From: a bacterium
Lineage (GTDB): Bacteria > Planctomycetota > UBA1135 > UBA2386
NCBI GenBank assembly: GCA_030432695.1
Contig: JAUILN010000012.1
Span: 248,001 to 312,000, forward strand
Direction: 5' to 3'
Length of the DNA stretch: 64,000 bases
How positions within the stretch are numbered: the first letter of the stretch is position 1; every line of letters starts with the position of its first letter. The notes beneath the pieces were generated by a model. The model was not told where the DNA came from and searched no databases. It saw only the letters and a list, made by a program, of their open reading frames with translations. This document shows, piece after piece, positions 1 to 7,660 of the stretch. The translations under genes and the position numbers were made by a program.

Positions 1-1083
1 GATCCACCAGCGCATGCGCAGCGGGTCGGCGTGCACCAGGCCGCGCGCAACGAGCGCGAGGGCGAGGAGCGCGACCATGATCCGCACCGGCCAGGGGCTC
101 CGGTGGACCAGGTCCTGTCGGCCGCCGTGGGCCAGGGTCACGTGCAGGCCGACCGCCAGGGTCATCCACGCGAAGCCGCCGAGGAACACCACGTGGCGAC
201 CGATCTGCGGGGTGGCCGGTAAGAGCGCCGCCAGTGCGTAGCCGGTCGGGATGGCCCAGGCGGCCAGCCAGACGAGGCGTCGGTGCAGACCGGGAGCGGT
301 CGGCGTGCGCAGGATGCCAGCGCTCGTCGTCAACACCAGCGCCACGACCACCGCGCGCATGCCGTGGCCGAACGCCGAATCGACGAAGGCCTGGATCGCG
401 AACGACACCGCCAACAGCGCGCCGGCGACGAGGTGCAGGCGGCGCGGACCCGGGCGCTCGGGATCGCCGTCGGTCGACGATCCCTGGCGGGTGAGCAAGG
501 GGATCAGCATCGAGCCCACACCGACCACCAGCGACAGCATCAGTCCTTCCACCAGCAGGCCCTGGCCGAGCACGTGCCATGCACCGTCGAGATGCAGCGG
601 CCCGTAGAGACCGAGCAGCAGCGTGCCGAAGAGCGCCATGCCGAGCCCCATCGGGATCCACACGAACGCGTCGGGCGGTCGGCGGGCCGCGTCGCGACGC
701 CGCGCACGACGGACCAGGAACTGCAGCAATGTGCCGAGCAGCACCAGCCACGCGAGCTGCGACAGCGCCACCGCGTGCCACCAGACCGCCACGGTGATCG
801 CGACCGGCATCGATGCGCCCAGCGCCAGCTCCCAGGCCGACGGCGGCGCGGTGCCGGTGCGCCGCGGGATCATCGTGAACAGGAAGCCGACCACGAAGCT
901 GGCCAGGAAGCCCTCGACCTGCGCGATGCTGTGGAAGATCGCCGGCCAGGCCGGCACGCCCCAGACGGCATTGGTGAGCCACGGCAGCACGCCGCACCAG
1001 GTGAGCAGGATGCCGATGGGAAACAGCAGGCGGTAGGGCTCGCGACGCAGCACACCGACCTCGGGACCGGGTTGGTGGTTCAT
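1..1083 (-). CDS. nnrS: NnrS family heme/copper membrane protein, 3' end beyond window
   Basis: The protein is read from ATG at 1083 and stays open to base 1, giving 361 codons, so its C-terminus is outside the window. It is very hydrophobic, with many membrane segments. The stretch around residues 45-75 (FHSIAQVEGFLASFVVGFL, then IPRRTGT) matches the NnrS signature. NnrS proteins are polytopic heme- and copper-containing membrane proteins that protect against nitric oxide and nitrosative stress and are often part of denitrification regulons. The ATG overlaps the stop of the upstream Rrf2 regulator as ATGA (1080-1083), so the two are probably translationally coupled. The divergent nirK-nor operon supports a role in nitric oxide metabolism. 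Family identity is fairly sure; the biochemical role is inferred. Confidence 0.85.
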   Translation of the reverse strand, partial: MNHQPGPEVGVLRREPYRLLFPIGILLTWCGVLPWLTNAVWGVPAWPAIFHSIAQVEGFLASFVVGFLFTMIPRRTGTAPPSAWELALGASMPVAITVAVWWHAVALSQLAWLVLLGTLLQFLVRRARRRDAARRPPDAFVWIPMGLGMALFGTLLLGLYGPLHLDGAWHVLGQGLLVEGLMLSLVVGVGSMLIPLLTRQGSSTDGDPERPGPRRLHLVAGALLAVSFAIQAFVDSAFGHGMRAVVVALVLTTSAGILRTPTAPGLHRRLVWLAAWAIPTGYALAALLPATPQIGRHVVFLGGFAWMTLAVGLHVTLAHGGRQDLVHRSPWPVRIMVALLALALVARGLVHADPLRMRWWI

Positions 1084-1535
1084 CTCGTCTCCTTCGCGTC
1101 TCGCGTCGGACCGGCGCGTCCGGCCCAGGTCTCCAACACACCGCGCGTCTCGGCGAGGGTCGCGTCGGCGGCCCAGCCATCGAGGAACTCCTGGAGCCGC
1201 GACCAGATCGGATGCAGGGGGCAAGGCCGCGCGGGATCGCAGTGGCCCCAGCCGAACGCGCAGGTCCCCGGCTCCACGGCCACGTCCACCGCGGCCAGCA
1301 CGTCGGCGACCCGGATCTCCTGGGGCGGCCGCTGCAGCGCGAACCCGCCACCGTGGCCCTTGCGCCCGGAGACGAGGCCGCGCTCGACCAGCCGGCTCAT
1401 CACCTTCGACAGGTAGTGGACCCCCACGCCGGTGCGCTCGGCGAGGTCGGCGGAGCGCAGGCTCTCGCCCGGCGGGAGGTCGGCCAACGCCGCCAGGGCC
1501 CGCATCGCATAGACAACCGTCTGGTTCAGGATCAC
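1080..1535 (-). CDS. Rrf2 family Fe-S transcriptional regulator (NsrR-like)
   Basis: I chose the GTG at 1535 because a GGAGG Shine-Dalgarno sits 5 nt upstream (1541-1545) and the protein then starts MILNQTVVYAMRALAALA, the usual Rrf2 N-terminus; this gives 151 residues. The winged helix covers roughly residues 1-65 and is followed by a glycine-rich wing (GRKGHGGGFAL). Three cysteines (CAFGWGHC, then CDPARPC) near residue 100 fit the Fe-S cluster ligands of Rrf2 proteins such as NsrR, IscR and RirA. NsrR senses nitric oxide and represses detoxification and denitrification genes. The gene overlaps nnrS by ATGA and is divergent from nirK, so control of both is likely. The subtype NsrR rests on context, not on sequence. 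Confidence 0.85.
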   Translation of the reverse strand: MILNQTVVYAMRALAALADLPPGESLRSADLAERTGVGVHYLSKVMSRLVERGLVSGRKGHGGGFALQRPPQEIRVADVLAAVDVAVEPGTCAFGWGHCDPARPCPLHPIWSRLQEFLDGWAADATLAETRGVLETWAGRAGPTRDAKETR

Positions 1536-1663
1536 CGCTGCCTCCGTAGTCGGGAGAGGTTCATCGGACTGGTAGATCCCCTGAGAAGCGCCAGCGAACC
1601 GGCCGCCCCGCCAAGGCGAGGGACGCTCACCGCGACGATTTTGTGGGGACGCAGGAAACAACC

Positions 1664-1708
1664 GACAAGTCTGTCGCTTGTTTCAGACGACCTACTTGTC
1701 GTCTGAAA
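1664..1708. promoter_or_regulatory. Dyad operator over the nirK start
   Basis: A perfect 11-bp inverted repeat, TTTCAGACGAC and GTCGTCTGAAA, lies at 1681-1691 and 1698-1708 with a 6-bp spacer. Its last base is the A of the nirK ATG. A second inverted pair, GACAAGT (1664-1670) and ACTTGTC (1694-1700), overlaps it. The 172-bp gap separates the Rrf2 gene from nirK, so a binding site for that regulator, or for a CRP/FNR-type nitric oxide regulator, is plausible. It is not the canonical TTGAT-N4-ATCAA FNR/DNR box. The structure is seen directly; the ligand is inferred. Confidence 0.6.
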
Positions 1709-3168
1709 TGATGAAACGCGAACAGTTGATCGTCACCCTGGCCTGCGTCGGCGCTTCCGCGGTCGCGGCGCTGGCGTTCTTCCGCTGCGACACGGCAGCG
1801 TCGACCCACGGCACGAAGCGCGTCGACCTCGACTCGCTGCCGATCGTCGGCGAGGAGGAGGCGGTGCTCGCCGCCCCGCCGCAGGTGCCCCCACCGATCA
1901 CCCGCGACCACGCCACCAAGGTGATCGTCCGGTTGGAGGTCCGCGAGGAGGTCGGCGAGATCGCCGACGGCGTCGACTACGTGTTCTGGACCTTCGGCGG
2001 CACGGTGCCCGGCAGCTTCATCCGGGTGCGCGAGGGGGACCTGGTCGAGTTCCACCTCAGCAACCACCCCGACAGCCGCATGCCGCACAACATCGACCTG
2101 CATGCGGTCACCGGCCCCGGCGGCGGTGCGACCTCGTCGTTCACCGCGCCCGGCCACACCTCGCAGTTCTCGTTCCGGGTCCGCAATCCGGGCCTCTACG
2201 TCTACCACTGCGCGACCGCGCCGGTCGGCATGCACATCGCCAACGGGATGTACGGCCTGATCCTGGTCGAGCCGCTCGAGGGGCTGCCGCCGGTGGACCG
2301 CGAGTACTACGTGATGCAGGGTGACTTCTACACCCGCGGCGCGTTCGGCGAGGCCGGTGAGCAGCCCTTCGACATGCAGAAGGCGCTGGCCGAGAACCCC
2401 GACTACGTGCTGTTCAACGGGCGGGTCGGCGCGCTGGTCGGCGACCGCGCGCTGCAGGCGAAGGTCGGCGAGACGGTGCGGCTGTTCGTCGGCAATGGCG
2501 GTCCCAACCTGGTGTCGTCGTTCCACGTGATCGGCGAGATCTTCGACGCGGTCCACCACGAAGCAGGCGCGGTCGCCAACCACGACGTGCAGACCACGCT
2601 GATCCCGGCGGGCGGCGCGGCGATCGCCGAGTTCGAGGTCGAGGTGCCGGGCACCTTCATCCTGGTCGACCACTCGATCTTCCGCGCCTTCAACAAGGGT
2701 GCGCTCGGGATGCTCTCGGTCGAGGGCGACGAAGATGCGACCACCTACTCCGGCCGCCAGGACGACCGGATCTACCTCGCCGAAGGCGGCGCGGCACAGC
2801 GGGTCCCGGGCGGTGACCAGCCGGTGTCGGCCGAACCCATGCAGCGCGACGAGCTGATGACCCGCGGCCGGCAGGTCTTCCAGCAGATCTGCGCGGCCTG
2901 CCACCAGCCCGAGGGTCAGGGCGTGCCACACGCCTTCCCACCGCTGGCGAAGTCCGACTTCCTGATGGCCGACATCGACCGCTCGATCGACGCGGTGCTG
3001 CACGGCCTCAGCGGCCCGATCGAAGTCAACGGCGCGAAGTTCGACGGCGTGATGCCGGCGGTCCACCTGCCCGACCGCGACGTCGCCAGCGTGCTGACCT
3101 TCGTCCGCAACTCGTTCGGCAACGACGGCGAGCCGGTGACCCCGGCGCAGGTCGCCGCGCGCCGCTGA
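1708..3168 (+). CDS. nirK: Copper nitrite reductase with C-terminal cytochrome c domain
   Basis: This enzyme reduces nitrite to nitric oxide in the periplasm. The 486-residue product starts with a signal or membrane anchor (about 8-25) and has two cupredoxin domains. Copper ligands are visible: type 1 His127, Cys168, His176 and Met181; type 2 His132, His167 and His322. The catalytic Asp130 and His273 are also present. The CATAPVGMHIANGMYG loop is of the short AniA type. A cytochrome c domain with CAACH at 395-399 is fused at the C-terminus, as in three-domain NirKs, and may deliver electrons internally. I prefer ATG 1708 or the adjacent ATG 1711; a longer frame would need a TTG at 1678 inside the operator. 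It heads the nirK-SUMF1-SCO-norCBQD operon. Confidence 0.92.
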   Translation: MMKREQLIVTLACVGASAVAALAFFRCDTAASTHGTKRVDLDSLPIVGEEEAVLAAPPQVPPPITRDHATKVIVRLEVREEVGEIADGVDYVFWTFGGTVPGSFIRVREGDLVEFHLSNHPDSRMPHNIDLHAVTGPGGGATSSFTAPGHTSQFSFRVRNPGLYVYHCATAPVGMHIANGMYGLILVEPLEGLPPVDREYYVMQGDFYTRGAFGEAGEQPFDMQKALAENPDYVLFNGRVGALVGDRALQAKVGETVRLFVGNGGPNLVSSFHVIGEIFDAVHHEAGAVANHDVQTTLIPAGGAAIAEFEVEVPGTFILVDHSIFRAFNKGALGMLSVEGDEDATTYSGRQDDRIYLAEGGAAQRVPGGDQPVSAEPMQRDELMTRGRQVFQQICAACHQPEGQGVPHAFPPLAKSDFLMADIDRSIDAVLHGLSGPIEVNGAKFDGVMPAVHLPDRDVASVLTFVRNSFGNDGEPVTPAQVAARR

Positions 3169-3207
3169 TCCCGCCAGGCCCCGCCAGTCCTCGAGAGGAG
3201 ATCGGAG

Positions 3208-4089
3208 ATGGACACCGCGCTGCGCACCAGCCTGCTGCTCGGACTGTGCTGCCTGTCGTCGGACTGCCGCGATGTCGGCAGCGAGACCGCCCCGCCGGCA
3301 ACCGCCGCCAGCGGATCGACCGCCCCGACCCCCGAGGCGGTCGACGCCGCGCCGGGCAGCGGACCCGTACCGACCCTGGCGCGGATCGGCGCCGCGCAGC
3401 ACCAGCCGCTCTACCGCGACCCGGGCGCCCCCGACGGCATCCCGGTCGCGGCCTTCGAACTCGAGACCACCCCGGTCACCAACGCCCGCTTCCTGGCCTT
3501 CGTCACCGCGTGCCCGTCGTGGCGCCGAAGCCGCATCGCGTCGCTGTTCGCCGACGAGCGGTACCTCAGCCACTGGCACGACGACCTCGCGATCGACCCC
3601 GCCGATGCCTCGCGCCCGGTCACCAACGTCTCCTGGTTCGCGGCCCGCGCCTACGCCGAGTGGATCGGCTGCCGACTGCCGACCACCGCCGAGTGGGAGA
3701 TCGCCGGCCGCGCCGACGCGACCCGCAGCGACGCCCGCGACGACCCCGACTTCCTGCGCCGCATCCTCGACTGGTACGGCGCACCCGCCCGCGGCCCGCT
3801 CGCGCCGGTCGCCCGAGGTCCCGCCGACGTCCACGGCATCCACGACCTGCACGGCCTCGTGTGGGAATGGACCGACGACTTCAACACCGCGCTGGTGACC
3901 GGCGAGTCGCGCGGCGACGCCGGCCTCGACCAGAACCTGTTCTGCGGTTCGGGCGCCGCCAACGCGGCCGACCCGTCCGACTACGCCGCCTTCATGCGCT
4001 ACGCGCTGCGCAGTGGCCTCGACGGCCGCTCGACCGCGCGTGGCCTCGGCTTCCGCTGTGCGCGCACCCTGCGCGAGGAGACCCGATGA
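3208..4089 (+). CDS. FGE-sulfatase (SUMF1) fold lipoprotein-like protein of the nir-nor operon, non-catalytic
   Basis: The 293-residue protein has an N-terminal hydrophobic segment with cysteines (about 8-21), so it is probably exported and perhaps lipidated. It then has a formylglycine-generating-enzyme fold: FELETTPVTNARFLAFV near residue 80, RPVTNVSWFAARAYAEWIG near 135, LPTTAEWEIAGR, and GLGFRCAR at the end. True FGE needs a cysteine pair shortly before the final GFRC motif. Here that segment (YAAFMRYALRS) has none, so oxidation of sulfatase cysteine is unlikely. A strong GAGAGGAG precedes the ATG. It lies between nirK and the SCO gene and overlaps the latter by ATGA. A role in nitrite reductase maturation or binding is inferred. 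Confidence 0.75.
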   Translation: MDTALRTSLLLGLCCLSSDCRDVGSETAPPATAASGSTAPTPEAVDAAPGSGPVPTLARIGAAQHQPLYRDPGAPDGIPVAAFELETTPVTNARFLAFVTACPSWRRSRIASLFADERYLSHWHDDLAIDPADASRPVTNVSWFAARAYAEWIGCRLPTTAEWEIAGRADATRSDARDDPDFLRRILDWYGAPARGPLAPVARGPADVHGIHDLHGLVWEWTDDFNTALVTGESRGDAGLDQNLFCGSGAANAADPSDYAAFMRYALRSGLDGRSTARGLGFRCARTLREETR

Positions 4090-4715
4090 ACCGCCGCCAC
4101 CCGACCCTGTTGGCCGCGACGCTGCTGCCCGTCCTGCTGCAGCCCGCCTGCACCGAGACGACCGAGGCCGCCACGGCGCCGAGCTGCTGCGCCACGCTCG
4201 AAGCCGGAACCGACCACACCACACCCCTGCCCGGCGACTCGGCCTGGCAACTCGATTCCCCGTGGCAGGACCAGGACGGCCGCGACCGCCGGCTCGCCGA
4301 CTTCCGCGGCGAGGTCACCGTCGCCGCGATGGTGTTCACGCACTGCGTCTACGCCTGTCCGCGCCTGGTCGCCGACATGCAGGAACTCGCCGCCCGACTC
4401 GGCACGCCCCAGCCGCGCTACCTGCTGGTCTCGATGGACCACGAGCGCGACGACCCCGCGACGCTGCGCGCCTTCGCCGCGCGTCACCACCTCGATCCCG
4501 CGCACTGGACCCTGCTGCACGGCGACGCGCCGCAGGTCCGCGAGTTCGCCGCGGTGCTCGGCGTGAACTTCCGGCGCGCGCCGAACGGCGACTACGCGCA
4601 CTCCAACCAACTCGCGGTGCTCGACCGCGACGGACGCATCGTCCACCGCCAGCACGGCCTGCAGGCGGACCCCACCGCCACCCTGCAGGTGCTGGCCGAC
4701 CTGCTCGAGAACTGA
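4086..4715 (+). CDS. SCO1/SenC family copper chaperone
   Basis: The 209-residue protein has an N-terminal hydrophobic export segment ending near a cysteine (LLQPACTET, about residue 21), so it may be a lipoprotein. The thioredoxin-like fold carries the SCO copper-binding motif HCVYACP (CxxxC near residue 95) and a distal His in AHSNQLAVLD, the third copper ligand of SCO proteins. SCO proteins deliver copper or reduce cysteines during copper-enzyme assembly. In this operon the natural client is the NirK copper centre, which is inferred. The ATG overlaps the stop of the preceding gene (4086-4089). Confidence 0.88.
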   Translation: MNRRHPTLLAATLLPVLLQPACTETTEAATAPSCCATLEAGTDHTTPLPGDSAWQLDSPWQDQDGRDRRLADFRGEVTVAAMVFTHCVYACPRLVADMQELAARLGTPQPRYLLVSMDHERDDPATLRAFAARHHLDPAHWTLLHGDAPQVREFAAVLGVNFRRAPNGDYAHSNQLAVLDRDGRIVHRQHGLQADPTATLQVLADLLEN

Positions 4716-4734
4716 CCCCTTCCCGGACTCCGAC

Positions 4735-5472
4735 ATGCTCTCCAAGAAAGGTGCCCGCGCGTTCTTCGTGATCGGCACGGGCCTGTGCTTCGGGGCCTTC
4801 GTGCTCCTCACCTTCGACACCTTCAACCGCATCCCCGCACAGACCAATCAGGCCGCGATGGACGAATCGGTGATCCGGGGCAAGCACCTCTGGGACACCA
4901 GCAACTGCATGGGCTGCCACACCCTGCTCGGTGAAGGGGCCTATTACGCGCCCGAGCTGACCAAGGTCTACGAGCGCCGCGGACCGGCGTTCATCGAGGC
5001 GATGCTGCGCGACCCGGAGTCGATGTATCCCGGCAAGCGCCGGATGCAGAACTACGGCTTCGACGACCGGCAGATCGGTGACCTCGTCGCCTTCCTGCAA
5101 TGGATCGGGACCATGGACCTGAACGGCTTCCCCGCCGAGCCCGATCTCGGCGCGGTCGCGGTGCCCGCCGCGGCCTCGGGCAGCTCGCCGCTCGCCGCGA
5201 CCGGCAACCGCCCGCAGGTCTTCAACCAGATGTGCATCGCCTGCCATTCCCTCGATGGCCAGGGCGGTGTGGTCGGCCCGGCACTCGACGGCGTCGGCGG
5301 CCGTTTCGACCGCCCCTACATCGAGCGCTGGCTGCACGACCCGACCGAGGTCAAGGCCGACAGCAAGATGCCGAAGCTCCCGCTCTCCGAGAACCAGATC
5401 ACCGAACTCGGCGCGTTCCTCTCCCAGCTCCGCCCGGCCGCCGCCGGCACTTCGACGGAGACCGCACGATGA
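4735..5472 (+). CDS. norC: Nitric oxide reductase cytochrome c subunit, with a second cytochrome c domain
   Basis: NorC passes electrons to the NorB catalytic subunit. The 245-residue protein has an N-terminal membrane anchor (about 9-28) and the NorC-type heme site CMGCH at 58-62, followed by LLGEGAYYAPELTKVYE, which is characteristic of NorC. Unlike standard NorC of about 150 residues it carries a second cytochrome c domain with CIACH at 167-171 and a putative Met ligand in KMPKLPLS. Such di-heme versions may replace a soluble donor. The stop overlaps the norB start as ATGA. Confidence 0.92.
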   Translation: MLSKKGARAFFVIGTGLCFGAFVLLTFDTFNRIPAQTNQAAMDESVIRGKHLWDTSNCMGCHTLLGEGAYYAPELTKVYERRGPAFIEAMLRDPESMYPGKRRMQNYGFDDRQIGDLVAFLQWIGTMDLNGFPAEPDLGAVAVPAAASGSSPLAATGNRPQVFNQMCIACHSLDGQGGVVGPALDGVGGRFDRPYIERWLHDPTEVKADSKMPKLPLSENQITELGAFLSQLRPAAAGTSTETAR

Positions 5473-6863
5473 AGTACGAATCCCAACGCATCGCCTGGCT
5501 GTTCTTCGCGACCAGCATGGCGCTGTTCTCCCTGCAGATCGTCTACGGCTTCATCATGGGCTTCGCCCACATGGGCTTCGACGTGCTGCACGACGTGATC
5601 CCCTTCCACGTCGCCCGCACCACCCACCTGAACCTGCTGGTGGTCTGGCTGCTCTGCGGCTTCATGGGTGCCGCCTACTACATCGTCCCCGAGGAGGTCG
5701 AGCGCGAGATCCTGTGGCCGCGGATCGCGAAGCTGCAATGGGCCTCGCTGGTCGCCGTGGGCCTGGTCGCGATCATCGGCTTCCACTTCCAGTGGTTCGA
5801 GGGCCGCAAGTTCCTCGAGATCCCGCGCGAGCTCGACTGGCTGGTCGTCGTCAACGTGGTGACGTTCATCGTCAACATCGGCGGCACGATGCTGAAGGGA
5901 AGACGGCTCACCACCACGAGCTGCGTGCTGTTCTTCGGCCTGCTGATGTCGGCGCTGCTCTACCTGCCCGGCATGATCGACACCGACCACCAGACCCACG
6001 ACAGCTACTGGCGCTGGTGGGTGGTGCACCTGTGGGTCGAGGGCGTCTGGGAGCTGATCATGGGCGGCATCATGGCCTTCCTGCTGATCAAGCTCACCGG
6101 CATCGACCGTGAGGTGATCGAGAAGTGGCTCTACGTGATCGTCGGCGTGACCTTCCTGTCCGGCATCCTCGGCACCGGCCACCACTACTACTACATCGGT
6201 GCGCCGCGCTACTGGCTGATGATCGGCGGCGCGTTCAGTGCATTGGAGCCGCTGGCCTTCCTCGGCATGGCGATCTACGCGATCACCATGGCGCGCAAGG
6301 GGGGCCGTAAGCACCCCAACCGCGACGCGCTCGGCTGGACGATCGGCTGCTCGATCATGTCGTTCGTCGGCGCCGGCTTCCTCGGCTTCGCCCACACCCT
6401 GCCGAGCGTGAACATGTATACGCACGGCACTCTGGTGACCGCGATGCACGGCCACATGGCGTTCTGGGGCGCCTATGCGATGCTGGTGCTCGGCGTGATC
6501 AGCTATGCGCTGCCGCAGCTCACCGGCCGCAAGGTCCACGACGGCGCGCTCGCCAGCTTCGCGTTCTGGTGCAGCAACATCGGGATGGTGGCGATGACCG
6601 TCGCATTCGCGATCGCCGGCATCGCGCAGGTCTACCTGGAGCGCCGGATGGGGATGGACTTCTTGGCGGTGCAGGAGGAGATCGAGGTGCACTTCATCGG
6701 CCTCGTGCTGGCGGCGACGGTGTTCGCGCTGGGCGTCGGTGCCTACGTCGTCAACTTCGTCCGTGCCGGCAAACCGGTGGGCGAGGTCGCGCAAGGTGCC
6801 GACCGGTCGACGGCAGACGCGGCGGAAGCCAGGCGCGTCCTCGGCACGGAGGCCCAGGCATGA
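5469..6863 (+). CDS. norB: Nitric oxide reductase catalytic subunit (cNOR type)
   Basis: NorB reduces two nitric oxide molecules to nitrous oxide at a heme b3/FeB site in the inner membrane. The 464-residue protein has about 12 membrane segments. Visible motifs are the N-terminal ARTTHLNLLVVWLLCG, HLWVEGVWELIMGG with a metal-site His and Glu, GTGHHYYYIGAPRYW with the two FeB histidines, and HGHMAFWGAY with heme ligands. The length fits the cytochrome-c-dependent enzyme and not the longer quinol-dependent qNOR. It overlaps norC upstream and norQ downstream by ATGA in both cases. Confidence 0.95.
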   Translation: MKYESQRIAWLFFATSMALFSLQIVYGFIMGFAHMGFDVLHDVIPFHVARTTHLNLLVVWLLCGFMGAAYYIVPEEVEREILWPRIAKLQWASLVAVGLVAIIGFHFQWFEGRKFLEIPRELDWLVVVNVVTFIVNIGGTMLKGRRLTTTSCVLFFGLLMSALLYLPGMIDTDHQTHDSYWRWWVVHLWVEGVWELIMGGIMAFLLIKLTGIDREVIEKWLYVIVGVTFLSGILGTGHHYYYIGAPRYWLMIGGAFSALEPLAFLGMAIYAITMARKGGRKHPNRDALGWTIGCSIMSFVGAGFLGFAHTLPSVNMYTHGTLVTAMHGHMAFWGAYAMLVLGVISYALPQLTGRKVHDGALASFAFWCSNIGMVAMTVAFAIAGIAQVYLERRMGMDFLAVQEEIEVHFIGLVLAATVFALGVGAYVVNFVRAGKPVGEVAQGADRSTADAAEARRVLGTEAQA

Positions 6864-7648
6864 CCGCCATCCTCGAGGCCACGCCCCACTACCGCGTGAT
6901 CGGCCGCGAGGTCGAGCTGTTCGAGGCCGCCGCCCACCAACGCCTGCCGCTCCTGCTGCAGGGGCCGACCGGCTGCGGCAAGTCGCGGTTCGTCGAGTCG
7001 ATGGCCGTGACCCTGAACCGGCCGCTGGTGACCGTCGCGTGCAACGACGAGACCTCGGCGGTCGACCTGCTCGGCCGCTTCCTGATCGAGGGCGGCGGGA
7101 CCGTCTGGCAGGACGGCCCGGTGACCCGGGCCGTCCGCCAGGGCGCGATCCTCTACCTCGACGAGATCGCCGAGGCCCGCGAGGACGTGATCGTCGCGCT
7201 GCACCCGCTCACCGACCACCGCCGCGAGCTGCATCTCGACCGCCTCGACCAGACGGTGAAGGCTCCGGACGGCTTCCAACTGGTGGCGTCCTACAACCCC
7301 GGCTACCGCCGCGGCCTGCGCGAGCTGCGCGCATCGACCCGCCAACGCTTCCTGGCGATCGCCTTCGACTACGCCGACCCGGCGACCGAGACCGAGATCG
7401 TCACCACCGAGAGCGGCGTCGAGCGCCGCCTCGCCCGCCGGCTGGTCGAATTCGCCCGCAAGGTCCGCGCACTCGACGACCTCGGCCTGGAGGCCACGGT
7501 GTCGACCCGCCTGCTGGTCGCCGCCGGTCGCCTGATGCACCACGGGATCCCTCCGCGCGCCGCCTGCGAGGCCGCCATCGTGCGCCCACTCAGCGACGAC
7601 ACCGACGTCACCGCGGCCCTGCTGGATGCGGTCGCCCTGCAGTTCTGA
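6860..7648 (+). CDS. norQ: MoxR-type AAA+ ATPase for nitric oxide reductase activation
   Basis: The 262-residue ATPase has Walker A GPTGCGKS at 35-42, Walker B LYLDEI at 98-103 and a sensor region LVASYNPGY. NorQ and NorD act together, NorQ as a chaperone ATPase and NorD as its vWA partner, to insert the non-heme iron FeB into NorB. The gene overlaps norB by ATGA and is followed 12 bp later by norD. Confidence 0.92.
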   Translation: MTAILEATPHYRVIGREVELFEAAAHQRLPLLLQGPTGCGKSRFVESMAVTLNRPLVTVACNDETSAVDLLGRFLIEGGGTVWQDGPVTRAVRQGAILYLDEIAEAREDVIVALHPLTDHRRELHLDRLDQTVKAPDGFQLVASYNPGYRRGLRELRASTRQRFLAIAFDYADPATETEIVTTESGVERRLARRLVEFARKVRALDDLGLEATVSTRLLVAAGRLMHHGIPPRAACEAAIVRPLSDDTDVTAALLDAVALQF

Positions 7649-7660
7649 TCCGAGGTCGAC

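Noticed and set aside
1678..1707. Longer nirK start at TTG 1678
   Set aside because: It would place the start inside the operator dyad and add ten residues before a good N-terminus; ATG 1708 or 1711 is more likely.
3208..4089. SUMF1-like gene of the nir-nor operon as a DGR target
   Set aside because: Its C-terminus (GRSTARGLGFRCAR) shares neither flanks nor cassette with VR1-VR3, and its context is denitrification.
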